Positions 36,481-49,856 of a stretch of DNA of 64,000 bases are shown in pieces. The notes below the pieces were generated by a model. It ran no database searches. It was not told the origin of the DNA and saw only the letters and a list, made by a program, of their open reading frames with translations. The stretch spans positions 186,001 to 250,000 of the forward strand of contig JAVYIG010000876.1 of assembly GCA_035222895.1 (NCBI GenBank), given 5' to 3'. How positions within the stretch are numbered: the stretch's first letter is position 1; each line of letters begins with the position of its first letter. Source of the DNA: Strongylocentrotus droebachiensis. Taxonomy: Eukaryota; Echinodermata; Echinoidea; Camarodonta; Strongylocentrotidae. The translations under genes and the position numbers were made by a program.

Positions 36481-36747
36481 TAACAAGAGTTGTATGTTGT
36501 ACATTACTATTGCGCTTCAAATTATGTTTGTTATATTGATAATCTGCTGTTCCAGTTACTTTATTTGAAAATTCTATGTACAAATGTTTGTGAAAGAAGA
36601 AATAAAATGAACTATGAACTATTTTGTGCTGCAAAATCCCTAAAAGTGCCCCCACTTTTCAAATCCTGGCCTTAAACATGGGTTATTATTTTCTTCATTT
36701 CAATCACACCTCACACTTTCGAGAAAGAAAATCAACGCAAGATTTAT

Positions 36748-36948
36748 TTAAAGCCCCACTGTCCTATTTGTATAGCTACTTGCTCCCTCTATATAGAAAA
36801 CTTCCCCAATCGGTGCCTGTTGATCCCCCATGATCCTCTTTTTCTTATGTTATTTGAGAGCTGAGTTATAATGATGAGATAGCCACCTGTCAGTGACCTC
36901 GCTGTGTGGTCTAATCCCTTCTGGCCCAGTAGTATTGACGGTCTTTAA
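36748..36948. repeat. TTAA-flanked inverted-repeat element (copy 4)
   Basis: Starts TTAAAGCCCCACTGTCCTAT and ends TAGTATTGACGGTCTTTAA. Very close to the copy at 9228-9407 across its length. Confidence 0.8.
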
Positions 36949-36949
36949 G

Positions 36950-38000
36950 AGTTTTATTTTGCTGTGAATTCCATTTATGTCTTATCATTATCGCCACCTT
37001 CATTGTAAACAAAACAAATAGAAGGTTCCTGGATGTTGATAAACCTCCAGATAAACGAAGCTTAATACTTCTTTCACTTATAAGATACAAACCACTAGTC
37101 AAAAGTGATATGAAATCATGTGTACCAAATGAAATCACACCAATCAAAAAAGGAAATCTTCACGTTTGAAATCTCAACTTAAGATCGAGGTGTCCATATT
37201 TTGTTAAGGGTTATTGTCTCTTCGTTTTATGCCCATTCGTGTCTCTTTATTTAATTTTCATTCTCGTGTTTTTGCCGTATTTATGTACCAAAATTACTAA
37301 TTCCCTCTCAGCTATTCCATGTAGGACCCATGCATGCTCATCTCAACACTATCATCTCAACACTATTTTTCTTTACTAAAGGGAACTGTTTACTGTTTTG
37401 ACCAGTGGCGTAATGCTATTTTCTTTTTTTACGGGGGGGGGGGGGGATATAATGAGCCAGGAACAATTTGCTACTTATAAATTGGATATGCAGGAAGAAA
37501 CTTTTAGGCCTATGTATTGGTCTCTACTTAGGCTAATCATCTTTTTATTTGAATTGAAATAATCTGAAGTTGAGTTTGAACCGTGAAGAGTGTTTCAGTT
37601 AATCGGTATGGTGTCAATAGATTTTTGCCATAATTTGCACTTTCTTTTAAAAAAGAACAAGGAATAAACGAAATGTCACCCGCTTCAAGGGACGACATGT
37701 TTTTCTTCATTTGGTTTAAAAAAAAGGATAAATAAAAACGACTTTCCTGGGGAGTAAAGCAAAAAATGTACTGATGAGCACTGATTTTCGCTGAACTTTA
37801 CAATAAAATATGATCTCATAATATCAAAAACCTGTGACCAACCGGAATTCCGACAAAGCTAAGCGGACAGATTAAAGTAAATATAAATGTTGCGACGGAC
37901 ATCTTATATTTTATCAGTAAAATCTATGAAGAGTTTGTTCGAGCAAGTGAAGCGAAGAGGGTTTTATAGAAGAGGATGGAAGAGAGGAAATTAGGCCTAC
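36950..38000. other. RIF1-ERG intergenic region, left
   Basis: AT-rich with a G run at 37433-37446 and a GA microsatellite at 38005-38030. No gene seen. Confidence 0.5.
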
Positions 38001-38030
38001 AGAGAGAGGGGGAGAGAGAGAGAGAGAGAG

Positions 38031-39206
<1,176 letters not shown>

Positions 39207-39579
39207 TAGATTATTGCCCGATTTTTGTTGGTTTTCATTTCACTTACCACTGCTGGTAATTTTACTGGAGCGAGCACTCTCGCTCATTTAGCCAGTGAAC
39301 GCCCGGTTAATGGCTGTCATTTGAGGCTATCGGCTAATGTCGTGTATAGCTGGCGCTGGCCGTGTGTAATGTATTTTTTGTTAAAAAAAAAGAAATCCTT
39401 TCATTGTTTCTCATCTCCTTAAACCAGTACCGTATATGTTTTCTGTCTATTTTCAACGTTAACAGCATTCTTGACCCAGAAATCTTGTGTGTCTGCCAGA
39501 GACCCACGGTCAGTTGCATTGAGCAGATTCATTCATCATTTCATGGTCTAAATTTTGGGCCTTATGGAAAATGTTAGCA

Positions 39580-39990
39580 CTAGATTGAAGAAGAAGAAGG
39601 AGGAGGAGGAGAATTTCTATTTAAACCAATTGTACTTGATTAAGATCCCTCAGCTACTAGTACTATACTATGGACCCACCCTATGGAACAACCTCCCCCT
39701 CAATATTCGTAACGCCCCGACGGTCGACTCATTCAAATCACATCTGAAGACATTATGTTCACCCAATAGTCTGTAATTATATATACCGGTATACATGCCA
39801 GTTTATGTCAAATAATGTTATTTCCTTACAATAAAAGATCGTAATTATTTAACTATTATTATTGTGTTCATAAGTTTATATCATTTATATTATATCTTAT
39901 TTTGTCATCATCGTATACAATATGTATTTCTGTTAATTCATGTATAGTTAAATCTTTAGATTAATAAAAATTACTTTATTATTATTATTT
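39580..39990 (+). pseudogene. LINE reverse-transcriptase C-terminal fragment with 3' tail
   Basis: The frame ending at 39776 reads YGPTLWNNLPLNIRNAPTVD SFKSHLKTL, the typical end of CR1/L2/Jockey-like ORF2 proteins. It is followed by a short 3' UTR and ATT-rich tail (39853-39998). 5'-truncated insertion in ERG intron 1. Confidence 0.75.
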
Positions 39991-40365
39991 ATTATTAATT
40001 GGTATTTTATCTGTGAAGCCCTAGTATGGAGATGGCTGATATTATGATATCGTCTAGAATGTAGCATTGTTGTAGTATCCCTCAAACAGTTGTTTTCACA
40101 AACAGTTAACTCTTAATTTTTTTTTTTAATTTATTCATTTCACTGTGATAAAAGAGGAAATACTTTTAAAGCAATGCAATGTAATGTTTTCATAATAAAA
40201 GTGTTCATGAAATTGGCTCATTTTATCCATAAATTTCTCTTCCTCATCTTCCTCATAACACTTTGATAAAGGGGGAAACACTATTGAAGACAATGGCAAA
40301 AATAATGTTCTCTTTGTAAGACCATTTATGAAATTTACCTTATCTCTTTTTCTTCCCCCAAACAG

Positions 40366-40596
40366 ATCGCAATTTTATCATAGGAAATGCACAGGTGGAG
40401 GGATGTGCCATTATCTTTTGCAACGATGGGTTCGGGGAGCTCACCTCGTTCTCCAGAGCCGAGCTCATGCAAAAATCGTGCTGTTGTGAATTTCTTTACG
40501 GGGAAAACACGAGCGCGGAAGGGATTACTCAGATCAAAAACGCCCTCGAGAGAGGGGAGGAGAGCCAGGTAGAGATTACATTTTACAAGAAAGATG
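40366..40596 (+). CDS. KCNH2: ERG-type K+ channel, coding exon 2 (PAS/eag domain)
   Basis: Acceptor AACAG|AT; donor GATG|GTAAG. Reads NRNFIIGNAQVEGCAIIFCN, then DGFGELTSFSRAELMQKSCC, CEFLYGENTSAEGITQIKNA and ERGEESQVEITFYKKDG. This is the PAS (eag) domain that regulates gating, with the family's CNDGF, SRAE-MQ, C-FL-G and V-I-FY-KDG blocks. 231 nt, phase 1 to 1, the same length I recall for human KCNH2 exon 2. The exon for the rest of the PAS domain (the '-LVDVVPVKNE-' part), the six-helix channel body and the cyclic-nucleotide-binding-like domain were not found before 64000, so intron 2 is longer than 23.4 kb. Confidence 0.96.
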
Positions 40597-42012
40597 GTAA
40601 GTGTCTTTGATATCACTTGTAATTCTTGTTTGAGCTTGTCAATATTTTCAAGGAAGCTATCTAAATCATATGTAGCAGAATTTCCAGGTATTCTAGCATA
40701 TAATGAAGAATATATTAATGAGGTCAGATGTAGCTATTACCTTCATGTTTTCTGGAAGACTATTTGAATATGTAGAGAACTAAAATGTGTACCGGTAGTA
40801 CAGTAACTTGTGAAAATCAACATGGATATGGAAAATATGGAAAATATGCAAAAAATAGATTTATCATTTATCATGAAGGATCACAATGAAGGACTTATTA
40901 TATTGTTTGGAACCAGAAGGAAGTTAACTCATATTATTTAACACAGAGTTAATGCCCATTTGGCTCTGAACAGACAATACGTACATTTATCATATCAAAT
41001 CTCGTTTTTGCATAACAAATGTCTTCTGAAGTAGACAATATAATTGTTCAGTAAGGTCATCGATGGTACATTTTGAAGAATGTTTTATGCATATTAGAAT
41101 ACAATGTAGATAATATGCGGGGCTCAACACTACCAGGCACCCATTTTTTCTACCCAGGCCCTCAATGAAAAAAGTTTGTGTGGAGCCCTGTAAAATGCCA
41201 AACAAATTTCACTTATTCTCAGAAGTCACTTTCCAAGATTGCACTTGTTGTACAAATGCTCCCAAGATATCCACAGATCTTTTACGCATGGAGGCGTCCC
41301 ACTTTGTGTATTTTAGAATAATCACTGCCAAAGTGATGGAAGTGCTTCATGAATACCTTTTGTTCACCCACATGAAAAGAATACTTACACCTGTGTACCA
41401 TAGAATGTTCCACCGGTGCATAAATGAATAATGATCACATAACGTTCATGTTCCACCGGTGCATAAATGAATAATGATCACATAACGTTCATGAACACGT
41501 ATCCAGCAGTCGTCTCATGGGTTTTACAGTTTTGTACAATCACCTTTATCTGCCCATGCGCTGATAGTATTTCCAAAGTGGCTTATTTGAGCCATTCATG
41601 TTAAACTTAAAACCTAAAATAAAAAAGTGACTATATGACAGGTCACTGTATGACCTAACCCTGCTTTTAACATCTGATCCATTCCATGCAAAGGTAAATG
41701 AAAGAGCTTTGAAATTAGGCAACTAGATATTATCGCTCCAAAAATGCCCAGATTGGATTGGAAAGAGCTGTATACAGTTGCATTGATCGACTGCCCATGA
41801 ATTCCCCCCTCCCCAGGTTTATAGATTAAATTCTGAAGGGAGATGTTAAGAGGCTCAACATCCCCACTTGTGCGGATTAAAATCCTCAAATTCGGATGTG
41901 AACAAGCTGTTTATCTGACGGAATTGTGTGTAGGATACAACCACACGGATGAACTGTTTTGTACAAGATGTGAATACACCTGTAGTTTGAAATTGATGCT
42001 AATATCCCATTT
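40597..42012. other. ERG intron 2, first part
   Basis: No coding exon recognised. It includes a 43-bp perfect tandem duplication at 41405-41490 (GTTCCACCGGTGCATAAATG and following). Confidence 0.5.
41405..41490. repeat. 43-bp perfect tandem duplication
   Basis: Two adjacent copies each start GTTCCACCGGTGCATAAATG and end ACATAACGTTCAT. Confidence 0.85.
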
Positions 42013-42258
42013 TACAGTTAACAACTAAATTATTCATACCCCTTGTAAATCGGATGTTTTTATTTTCTTCATAACTCTCTAGAATGAAAGGTGGACTGGT
42101 TGAAGTAGGGCCTTTGTTAAGTACTTGCAGATGTAAGCTTAAATATGTTACATTATCGAGAAACAAACAATGGGACAAATTAATTTTTCACATACTTCAA
42201 CAATTACAAAACTTGTTAAGGGTATGAATGATTTAGATGTTAACTGTATGTATTCAGT
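42013..42258. repeat. GTTAACTGTA-ended inverted-repeat element (copy 2, intact)
   Basis: Left end TACAGTTAACAACTAAATTA; right end TTTAGATGTTAACTGTA preceded by AAGGGTATGAATGA. Internal AGAATGAAAGGTGGACTGGTT is shared with 17879-18038. Confidence 0.85.
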
Positions 42259-43770
42259 ATTTTAATTTCAAAATTTTAATTTCAACTTGTCTTCATCCAT
42301 GGAACTAAAGAAGAATACATGTAATTCATATCTACATGTATAATATTTTATATGCTGAAGGATTTGATCCATTTTATGATTGTGATGTTGATTATAAATG
42401 TAATCATGAATGTGATAATTGTGAAGTCAAAGCTAAAAGTATATACATGTATGCAGATGATGAATGTAATCTTGTAGATCTATGACTGATTAAGTGAGCA
42501 GTAAATTTAAGGTTTTATACACAAATCTTATGTAAATGGTATAATTTATGCACGACACTCACAATTAATATGTACATGTACATGTATGTATGCATGCGTG
42601 TAAGATTTAAACAAAAAAGTTTTTCTTCATAAGATGACTTAAAAGAAAGTATGGCTGATCGTTTTGAGGAAGATTTTGCACAATATCTAAAGTAGATCAC
42701 AAGATGCAATTAGAGTGGTAGTTACAATTCAACTGTGAAAATAAATAAAAACCTTGTTTGACTTGTTCATATTAAATTAATGTTGCTGTTGTATGGGAAC
42801 TAATGCTGGAGTCTAAAAGGTACACAGTAGCTCACTCATGATTACTTAACTGTTTCTAATCTTACAACCTGTGCATACAGTCTAAGTGAACACTGCACAT
42901 GCTTTTAATCAATACAAAAGGCGTGGACACAATAGAGGCGGTTGTTTACAGAATTGTACCTTTCTTCCTCTCCTTACTATTCTACTGCGGCTTATAATAG
43001 CATCTATCTCATCTTTAATAATTGATTACCGGTAACTCCTTCACTAAGTGGATTTACCACTGCAAGACCTCAGAGACTATAGGGTGACGCTACCCCCAAT
43101 TTACGCTTCCCTTTTGTATACATCTATGTATGCCTTAAGTAGTATTGTTGGAGGTGTGTGTGTATACCTTTTTCGTTCACAACTTAATATGAATTAGGCC
43201 TTACTCTCTTATTTTTTTGGGGAGGGGGGATAGAATGGGAAAGTTGTAGAAAAGATCACTCCATAGCAAGGCATTTACAATACAAGTAAAACCCTTGTTT
43301 TTTCTCATATTCCTGAGTTTCTTTGGAAGTTGCAAGGCAAATAGTATAAAGCATAAACCTGCATGGAGTGCATGTGCTTTTTGAAAGTTTAACTTTCTGC
43401 ATTTAACATGCTTGCTCTCAAAACAATGGTGAATTATTTTGTTTATGATTGTAGAATTATGAGTGTGTGAGGTAATGTGAATGGATATTTGAAAGCGTGT
43501 TCACTCGTCACACAACAGAACTCTTATTTTTATTTAGCTACGAGGAAGCAAGGTTGCACTGACAATAAAATACATGAAAGAAAGTATTCCCTTTTCGTTA
43601 ATTTATTGGGTACTGAACAAAGCTGGCAATGCACTTGCAAAGTGCAGTCAAGCAAATATAGCAGACTTGAAAATGTGAATATTGCACGGGGATTACATAA
43701 TGATCAAAGATGAGAATGTACATGAATAAATGGAATGGACATGAATAAATGGAATGACACGAATAAAAGC
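42259..43770. other. ERG intron 2, no recognised feature
   Basis: AT-rich with ACATGTA-type microsatellite pieces (42570-42600). Nothing else could be supported. Confidence 0.5.
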
Positions 43771-43779
43771 TTACGACTG

Positions 43780-44600
43780 AATAGAAATGGCGTCGAAAGT
43801 CCAATGAAGATGAAGAGAGTTGAGAAACGAAGGAAGGGGCTCACGCGATGAAATGTGCAGAGACTTGAAAAGGCGGAGATGTAGCTTCGTTGTCGTGGCT
43901 GAAAAGCCGTGAAGAATCTCGACGCAGACGCTCGTGATGAAAATGATGAAGCTCTCAGTCGAGAATAGAAGAGAAGAGATGTGGCGCTCGACGACGGAAC
44001 AGTGGGTCGTTCGATGTCGGAGGCGAAGAGTAGAAATGTTGACATCAAGCCGGTGGTGAAATAAGCCGGGAGCAGTGAGTCGCTCGATGAATGATCCGGA
44101 CTTTGATGGAGAAAATCATCAGAGTTATGTGAGTCGAACTCGTTGATGAAAAAGACGAACTACGGTGAGTCGAGCTCGTATAAGAAAAGAGCTACCGGAA
44201 CGAAGAAACTGGCAGCTCCCAGCGGAGAATCAAGCGCCATGTCGGGTTCTGATTATAACGTTCCACTGGGAGACTGCAGCCCGATGAACACGGCAGAAGA
44301 AGAGTTGACGTGCCGTAGAAGACGAAATAGGCACAGTAGAATAAAGCCTGGAGAGGAAATTGCGGAGACGTACATCTTGACTCGACCAAGGTGAAAGCGG
44401 GAGTGGAGAAAAACCTCGTGGAGTTGAAAATACGCGGGTGAACGGTGTGCGCGGAACCACGGTGCGTGATTGAAGGAAAATACACACGTGGTCCGAATAA
44501 TGCATATAAAATAAGTAGCGTGATGGAAAAAAGATGGAAAAATACTGTAAACATGAATGTACGGTAAAAGTAGGGCGAATGTAAGAGCCGCTACATGATC
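43780..44600. other. GA- and CpG-rich block of unknown nature
   Basis: An 820-bp island whose base composition differs sharply from its AT-rich flanks: purine-rich on the plus strand with many CGA/TCG, including GTGAGTCGAGCTCG and GTGAGTCGAACTCG-type repeats near 44131 and 44165. Open frames of about 80-120 codons exist on both strands, but none resembles a known protein. It may be an old LTR or retroelement leader, or a non-coding exon. I cannot identify it. Confidence 0.4.
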
Positions 44601-44859
44601 ACCTGATCAAGCATGTTTCCTACTTACAAAAACCCCAAAATATTCTGATGACAAGTACACACCAACTGTTTTATAAATACAGGTTTTTTTTCTTCCCAGT
44701 AGTGTAAATGGCAGTTTAAAGAAATTGATGTTTTTTTCAAATTGGGTTTTTCCAGTGTAAATGGGTCTCCTGTTTTTCTCTAAAGCTTGTGGGTCTTTTG
44801 GGAGGATGAGCATGGATTTCAGGAAGGGAGGAAGACAGAGGATGCAGGTGCTTTTAGCG

Positions 44860-45250
44860 CTGAGATGTAGAAAATGTTTGTGATAATATACCTTTCAGAG
44901 GTCTTGATCTTCTCACAGCCCTGCTCATTCAATATCCATTATTTATAAATCATCACTGAGATGTAAAAAATGGGATATCTTTTTAGAATTGAATGACATA
45001 CAATATAAGCCTTTAGAGTTTTTCAAAAATGCTGATATTTTACAGCCCTGCGCAGTTGATATCCATAATGCATCATCACTGTGACTGTGAGTGATATTTT
45101 TGCAGGATGAAATAAAATATATTATTTGTGAGAATTGTATCTCCATCTTCTTTTCAGCCCAGCCCTGCAAATATCCATAATTTATCATCACCACAAAGAA
45201 TTGAAAACAAAATATTCTTGAGAGACTTTTTATCTTATTTTAGCCAGTTC
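44860..45250. repeat. ~120-bp degenerate tandem repeat, about 3 copies
   Basis: Each unit has CAGCCCTGC..., AATATCCATAATTTAT-like and ATCATCACTGAGATG-like segments (near 44918, 45042 and 45165). The copies are clearly diverged. Confidence 0.6.
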
Positions 45251-45602
45251 TGTTCCATGAATATCATTCACTGTAAACCTGCTTACTATTGAATTCTCAC
45301 ATTGCACACAATATATAGGTACAATGGTACTACATGAACTTTGCAACCTTTCAAATAGGTCATAAGGTTCATCCGGTAGTAATATTGATGTTGATTTTTC
45401 AGTAGTTAAAAGTCAATTAGTATACAAATTAAAGATCAAATAGCCTCAAATTGACAATTAAAGTCATAAAGTCCTTAAGTTATAGGGCTTTTAATGGCTT
45501 GTCATTCTTTAGAGGGTGTTGTAAGTTGACATAATTTGAAGTTCTGACCTATTTTATGATCAGACTTTGCTTTGCTGTCTGAGGCACACTCTGTAAATAA
45601 TA

Positions 45603-45849
45603 TACAGTAAACAAATGAATTAGTCATTAACCTTGTAAATTTGTTTTCATTGTAACTCAAGAAAGAAAGATAAATTGGTTGAATTAAAACCTTTGTTGAA
45701 TAATTTTAGATGTACATTGTAAGCTTTGATACTTCACATTCTCAAGAAACATATTGTGACAAATCAATTTTCACATACTTGATCAATTCACATGCTTCAA
45801 CAATGTCAAAACTTGTGAAGGGTATGAATAATTTAGTTGTTAGCTGCAT
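45603..45849. repeat. GTTAACTGTA-family element (copy 3)
   Basis: Left end TACAGTAAACAAATGAATTA; right part AAGGGTATGAATAATTTAGT then TGTTAGCTGCA. The internal AATTTTCACATACTT segment matches copy 2. Confidence 0.75.
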
Positions 45850-46179
45850 TAGTGGTATGTATAATGATGGAAAGGGCATTGTGTTAGTACCTGAAGAAAT
45901 TATGCAATGTTCATAAAACATGAAACATGTCAAGTACATACATGTACATGTATTTATAGGCGTGTAAGTGTTGATAACTCTCCCCCAAAATCAGATGGCT
46001 CAAGAAGAGACAGTGAATGAACATAGCTTTTGAATTATGATGCATTTTTCTTGGAGAAACCTCAAACACAAAATCACTTCTTTGATAGTACTTTAACCAT
46101 TGAGGGGGGAAAAAGGAAAGAAAAAATAAATCATCAGAGCATTATAAAAGCACTAATTGTAATGTGGCACAAAAAAAGA

Positions 46180-46870
46180 TGCCCCCAATTTAGTAAATCA
46201 AAATGACCCATGTTCTTCCCCCATAATCATCACTTAAAGTGCAGCAGGAAGTTGTATAAAACCGGTTTTCTTCGTCTTCTAATGGGAGTGATAGAAAGTG
46301 AACTTTCTCATTAACAGTTAATCTACTGACCCCCCCCCCCCCCTCACCCCTGTTAATGTCCAATGAACAATGTGGATGACTTCAAACCCCTCCCCTTTCT
46401 GAAAATCATCACTTTCTATGCTGGGACGTTGTGGAAAACCCATTTTTGTCTTCATCTTCAAATGGAGCAGGAAGAAAAATGAGCATCTCATTTATGAGCA
46501 ATCTACCGGCCAACCCCCTATGCCATTAATAATCAATATTGTTGATTTCACTCCCCCCCCCCCCCCTTCTGAAAATCATTGCTTTTAGTGCTGGGAAGTT
46601 GTGGAAACACATTATTTTCATCTTCAAATGGAGATGGAATAACTGAACATATCTCATTAACAAGCAATCTATGGACCCCTTCCCCTTTTTATGACTTCAA
46701 CCACCCCCCCCCTTCTGAAAGTAATCATTTTAAAAATTGCTGGGAAGTTGTTGAAAATCCACTCTCTTCCTCTTCAAAATGAGAGTGAAAGTAAATGAAC
46801 AATTCTCATTAAACAAGCAATCTCCTGACACCCCCATTAATGTGCACTGGGGATGACTTCAAACCCGTTG
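46180..46870. repeat. ~165-bp degenerate tandem repeat, 4-5 copies
   Basis: Units share CTTCTGAAAATCATC, GCTGGGAAGTTGTGGAAA, CATCTTCAAATGGAG and CTCATTAACAAGCAATCTA, and each has a poly-C run that varies in length (46327-46343, 46552-46566, 46703-46712). Confidence 0.75.
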
Positions 46871-47005
46871 GCTATGTGGAGCAATTTTTGAAATGGGCGT
46901 GCTAAGAAGAGGTAATGACATTTCAGAATTTGCCGGGACACTCTTGATCGGCTAATTATAAAAAAGGAGGCAAGGATTACAGGGAAAAGTTGCGAGCAAG
47001 TGTCT

Positions 47006-47274
47006 TTAAAGGTATTACAAAGTTTTGGGAAATTTTGAAAAATGGGTGGATAGTGATTCTTTACAATTTTGATATATTTGGATGGCCCTGTGGATGTATT
47101 AAAAAACACCAGAAATTTTAGCCCCTTAAACACTTCTGCTTTCGAGAAAAATTGAATATAAAGTTTTTTCGACCGCGACAACGATCACTAAATATTGTAG
47201 GATCGTATATGCTTCCAATATGTTCATTTGAACCAAATTCATGACCCCATACCAAAACTTTGTATTACCTTTAA
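47006..47274. repeat. TTAA-flanked inverted-repeat element, 269 bp
   Basis: Left end TTAAAGGTATTACAAAGTTT; right end AAAACTTTGTATTACCTTTAA. Perfect or near-perfect pairing over about 22 bp. Confidence 0.85.
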
Positions 47275-47664
47275 AGGCAATGAACAGTAATCGCAAGATT
47301 CGTAATAGGATTCTGCTATTTGTAGGCTCGCTATCCTATGGGGTAGCAGTGTACAACTGCAAATCAGCAATAATTTGTTTGTGGGCAGCTCAAATGGATA
47401 CTTGTAATAGGGGCACATGCATTTCTGAAAATTTCTGACATGAAAACATTGAAAGGAGGAAGTTAGGGGTATTAATTTACTCAAAAATAATCTTATAATA
47501 GCAAAAGAGCAAAAGAATGACAACAACTTTTATTATTTAGGTGAAGTATTTTTGTCTTTGTTGTTTAAAGGGATAGTTGAGTTCTGTTGCAGAGGGCGCT
47601 ACACAAAATAATTTTGTTGTGAGATAATGAAAAACTTAGTGTCAAATTTGAAAGAACATAATAT

Positions 47665-48101
47665 TTAAAGGAGCTACACAAAGAAAATTTACTAACAACT
47701 GATAATTAGAACAAATTACATATGGATGGAAAGATTTTCTCTTGAAAAACACGAATAATTTGCTGAGAAATCATATAGATATCATGGAAAGGCGTAAAAT
47801 GCAATTTTTCAAGACCCTTCTTAGACCCCCAAGCGCCCCCGAACGTAAGCCAAACACACGAGCGTAGCGAGCTCTGAATAGTGACATCACACCCTGGACA
47901 AACAGCTCGGTACCGGCCGCATACCGGATTCGCGCGTGTATTAGTCTGCAGCTAGACAGCCGTGTCCAGGGTGTGACGTCACAATAGTATATATTTTGAA
48001 GAGGAAATTTGTTGTATTTGATCAGTAAGGCTTCCCCTTCGCAATGATATAAATTTTGCATCAATTCAATACACTTTTGCTTCTTGGTGTGACTCCTTTA
48101 A
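47665..48101. repeat. nested TTAA-flanked element, 437 bp
   Basis: Left end TTAAAGGAGCTACACAAAG; right end CTTGGTGTGACTCCTTTAA. Lies wholly within 47565-48568. Confidence 0.75.
47880..47982. repeat. CpG-rich hairpin in the nested element
   Basis: GTGACATCACACCCTGGAC at the left pairs with GTCCAGGGTGTGACGTCAC at the right. The loop is GC-rich (GTACCGGCCGCATACCGG), in contrast with the AT-rich flanks. Confidence 0.8.
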
Positions 48102-48571
48102 ATGACAAAATCATCTTTTTTTTTATCAAAATCGGTTCAGAGACGGCTGAAATATAATGATTTCTAATACTTGTGTACCACCACAAATATTAAAAGATAT
48201 TTTGAAAAATTTGAAAAAAACGTTGAAAAAAAACGAAATAATGCCTTTTACGTCGTATTTCAACCATTGCCGATGTTGGCTTTTTTTGGGCATTTTCATG
48301 TTGCTTATATTACCCACAATTAGCCGGCTCATGTATTGTTATTTTTAATTAAATAATTAATTAACGGTCACCATGTTTTTTTTAAAGTGGAGCTGAATTG
48401 GTATGATCGTATTGGCTCAATCTCACACATTGTGGGGTCTAAAATTACCTTCATAGCAATTTTAGGTTCTAAAAGGGCACTATAAATGTCATAGATAAGA
48501 ATAAGAGCAAAAACCATGCACTTTGAAGGCATTTGCGGTCTGAAAACAGAACTCAACTATCCCTTTAAAGA

Positions 48572-49200
48572 TTAGATCTAGTTTGTACAGTGATTGTGTA
48601 AAAACATGTACAGGAATTACAATTAACTTGCATACAGTGCACTGAGAATATCAAAATAATGTATGGAGTTGCCAATACATTTGATCAAATAAAGCTCTAA
48701 AAACAATTACTGATTATTGGCCAATTTGTATAGATATGTTTCTCTCATTTTTGGGGGGTTGCATTTAATAATGCCAACTTAATATCAGGGTGTAGCCTAC
48801 TCCCCCTTTAAGGAGTAAATACAAGTCTTGATACCTCCTGGCTTACAACATTATACACGTACATTGTGCAAGTAATTAATCCCATTAGTTTGAGAGTCCT
48901 AGAGAGCATAATTGGAAATTGTAATCATGATAATCATCATGAAGTTTTGCACGTAGACATTTATGATTAGCATATTTCTCTCTCACATGCTGGCTATACA
49001 TGTATCTTTTGAAGGAAGCTTCTTTTAATTTAGTTCTAATGCAATATTCATCCCGCTGTCAGACTACCTGGATTCAGTGTATAGCTTTAGGAAGATGTTT
49101 TGTTTGTTTGTTTGTCTTATTTATTCAGTGGGTGACATTGAGATATAATACAAAGTAGGAACAGTGCAATTATTTGCAAATGTTCATTGATGTGTTTCTC
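48572..49200. other. ERG intron 2, no recognised feature
   Basis: AT-rich sequence, with a (TTTG)n stretch near 49100-49115. Confidence 0.45.
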
Positions 49201-49223
49201 TCATTTTTTTTTCATTTTTTTTT

Positions 49224-49430
49224 TTTGGGGGGGGGGGGGCTATAGCTATACAAAAGAAATTGTGAGAGAAAAGGAAGGAAAGAAAGAATGTAGGAGAGAA
49301 AGTGGCGGAGAGAAAAAAAAATAGAAGGAAAGCAAATGGTAAGAGAGGAAGAGAGAGAGAGAGAAAGAGAGGAAGATGAGAGGAAGATGAGAGGAAGATG
49401 AGAGGAAGATGAGAGGAAGATGAAAAAAAA
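49224..49430. repeat. poly-T/poly-G run and GA-rich microsatellite
   Basis: T and G homopolymers at 49216-49239, then GA-rich sequence including five AGGAAGATGAG units at 49369-49424. Confidence 0.8.
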
Positions 49431-49856
49431 TCAGAGAGTACATGTATTTTAAGTGAGAGAATCAGAGTAACCTGGTGTACATTCATTAACCTAGTGGACA
49501 GACAGACATACAGACAAATGGACAAAGGGGCAGACAGACTGACAGACATACTGTGCAGACAAAGAGTGGCATGAGTGGAAAGGTAATGTAAGTGGGTTAA
49601 GATAAGACCCCACCAGAGGAGAACTGGGGCATATATATAGTGTGTCCGCGTTCGGAACTGAGAGGAAAGACAGATGACCGAATTATGGATTAATTTGGGA
49701 GAATTATCTCCCTAGTCATCCTTGTCATCACTCGTTCACCCCAGCTGTATCACAGACACTGACTTTATGTCGCATGTCACGCCGGTCATGCTCCGGTCAT
49801 GTAATATATTGTCATTGTGGAAGAAACTGGCTGGCAATTTTTCTGAATGGTTGATT

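Larger units (their letters stand above)
47565..48568. mobile_element. 1.0-kb TTAA-flanked TIR element, non-autonomous
   Basis: Left end TTAAAGGGATAGTTGAGTTC; right end GAACTCAACTATCCCTTTAA (paired over at least 24 bp). No transposase frame. It carries another TTAA element inside. Confidence 0.85.
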
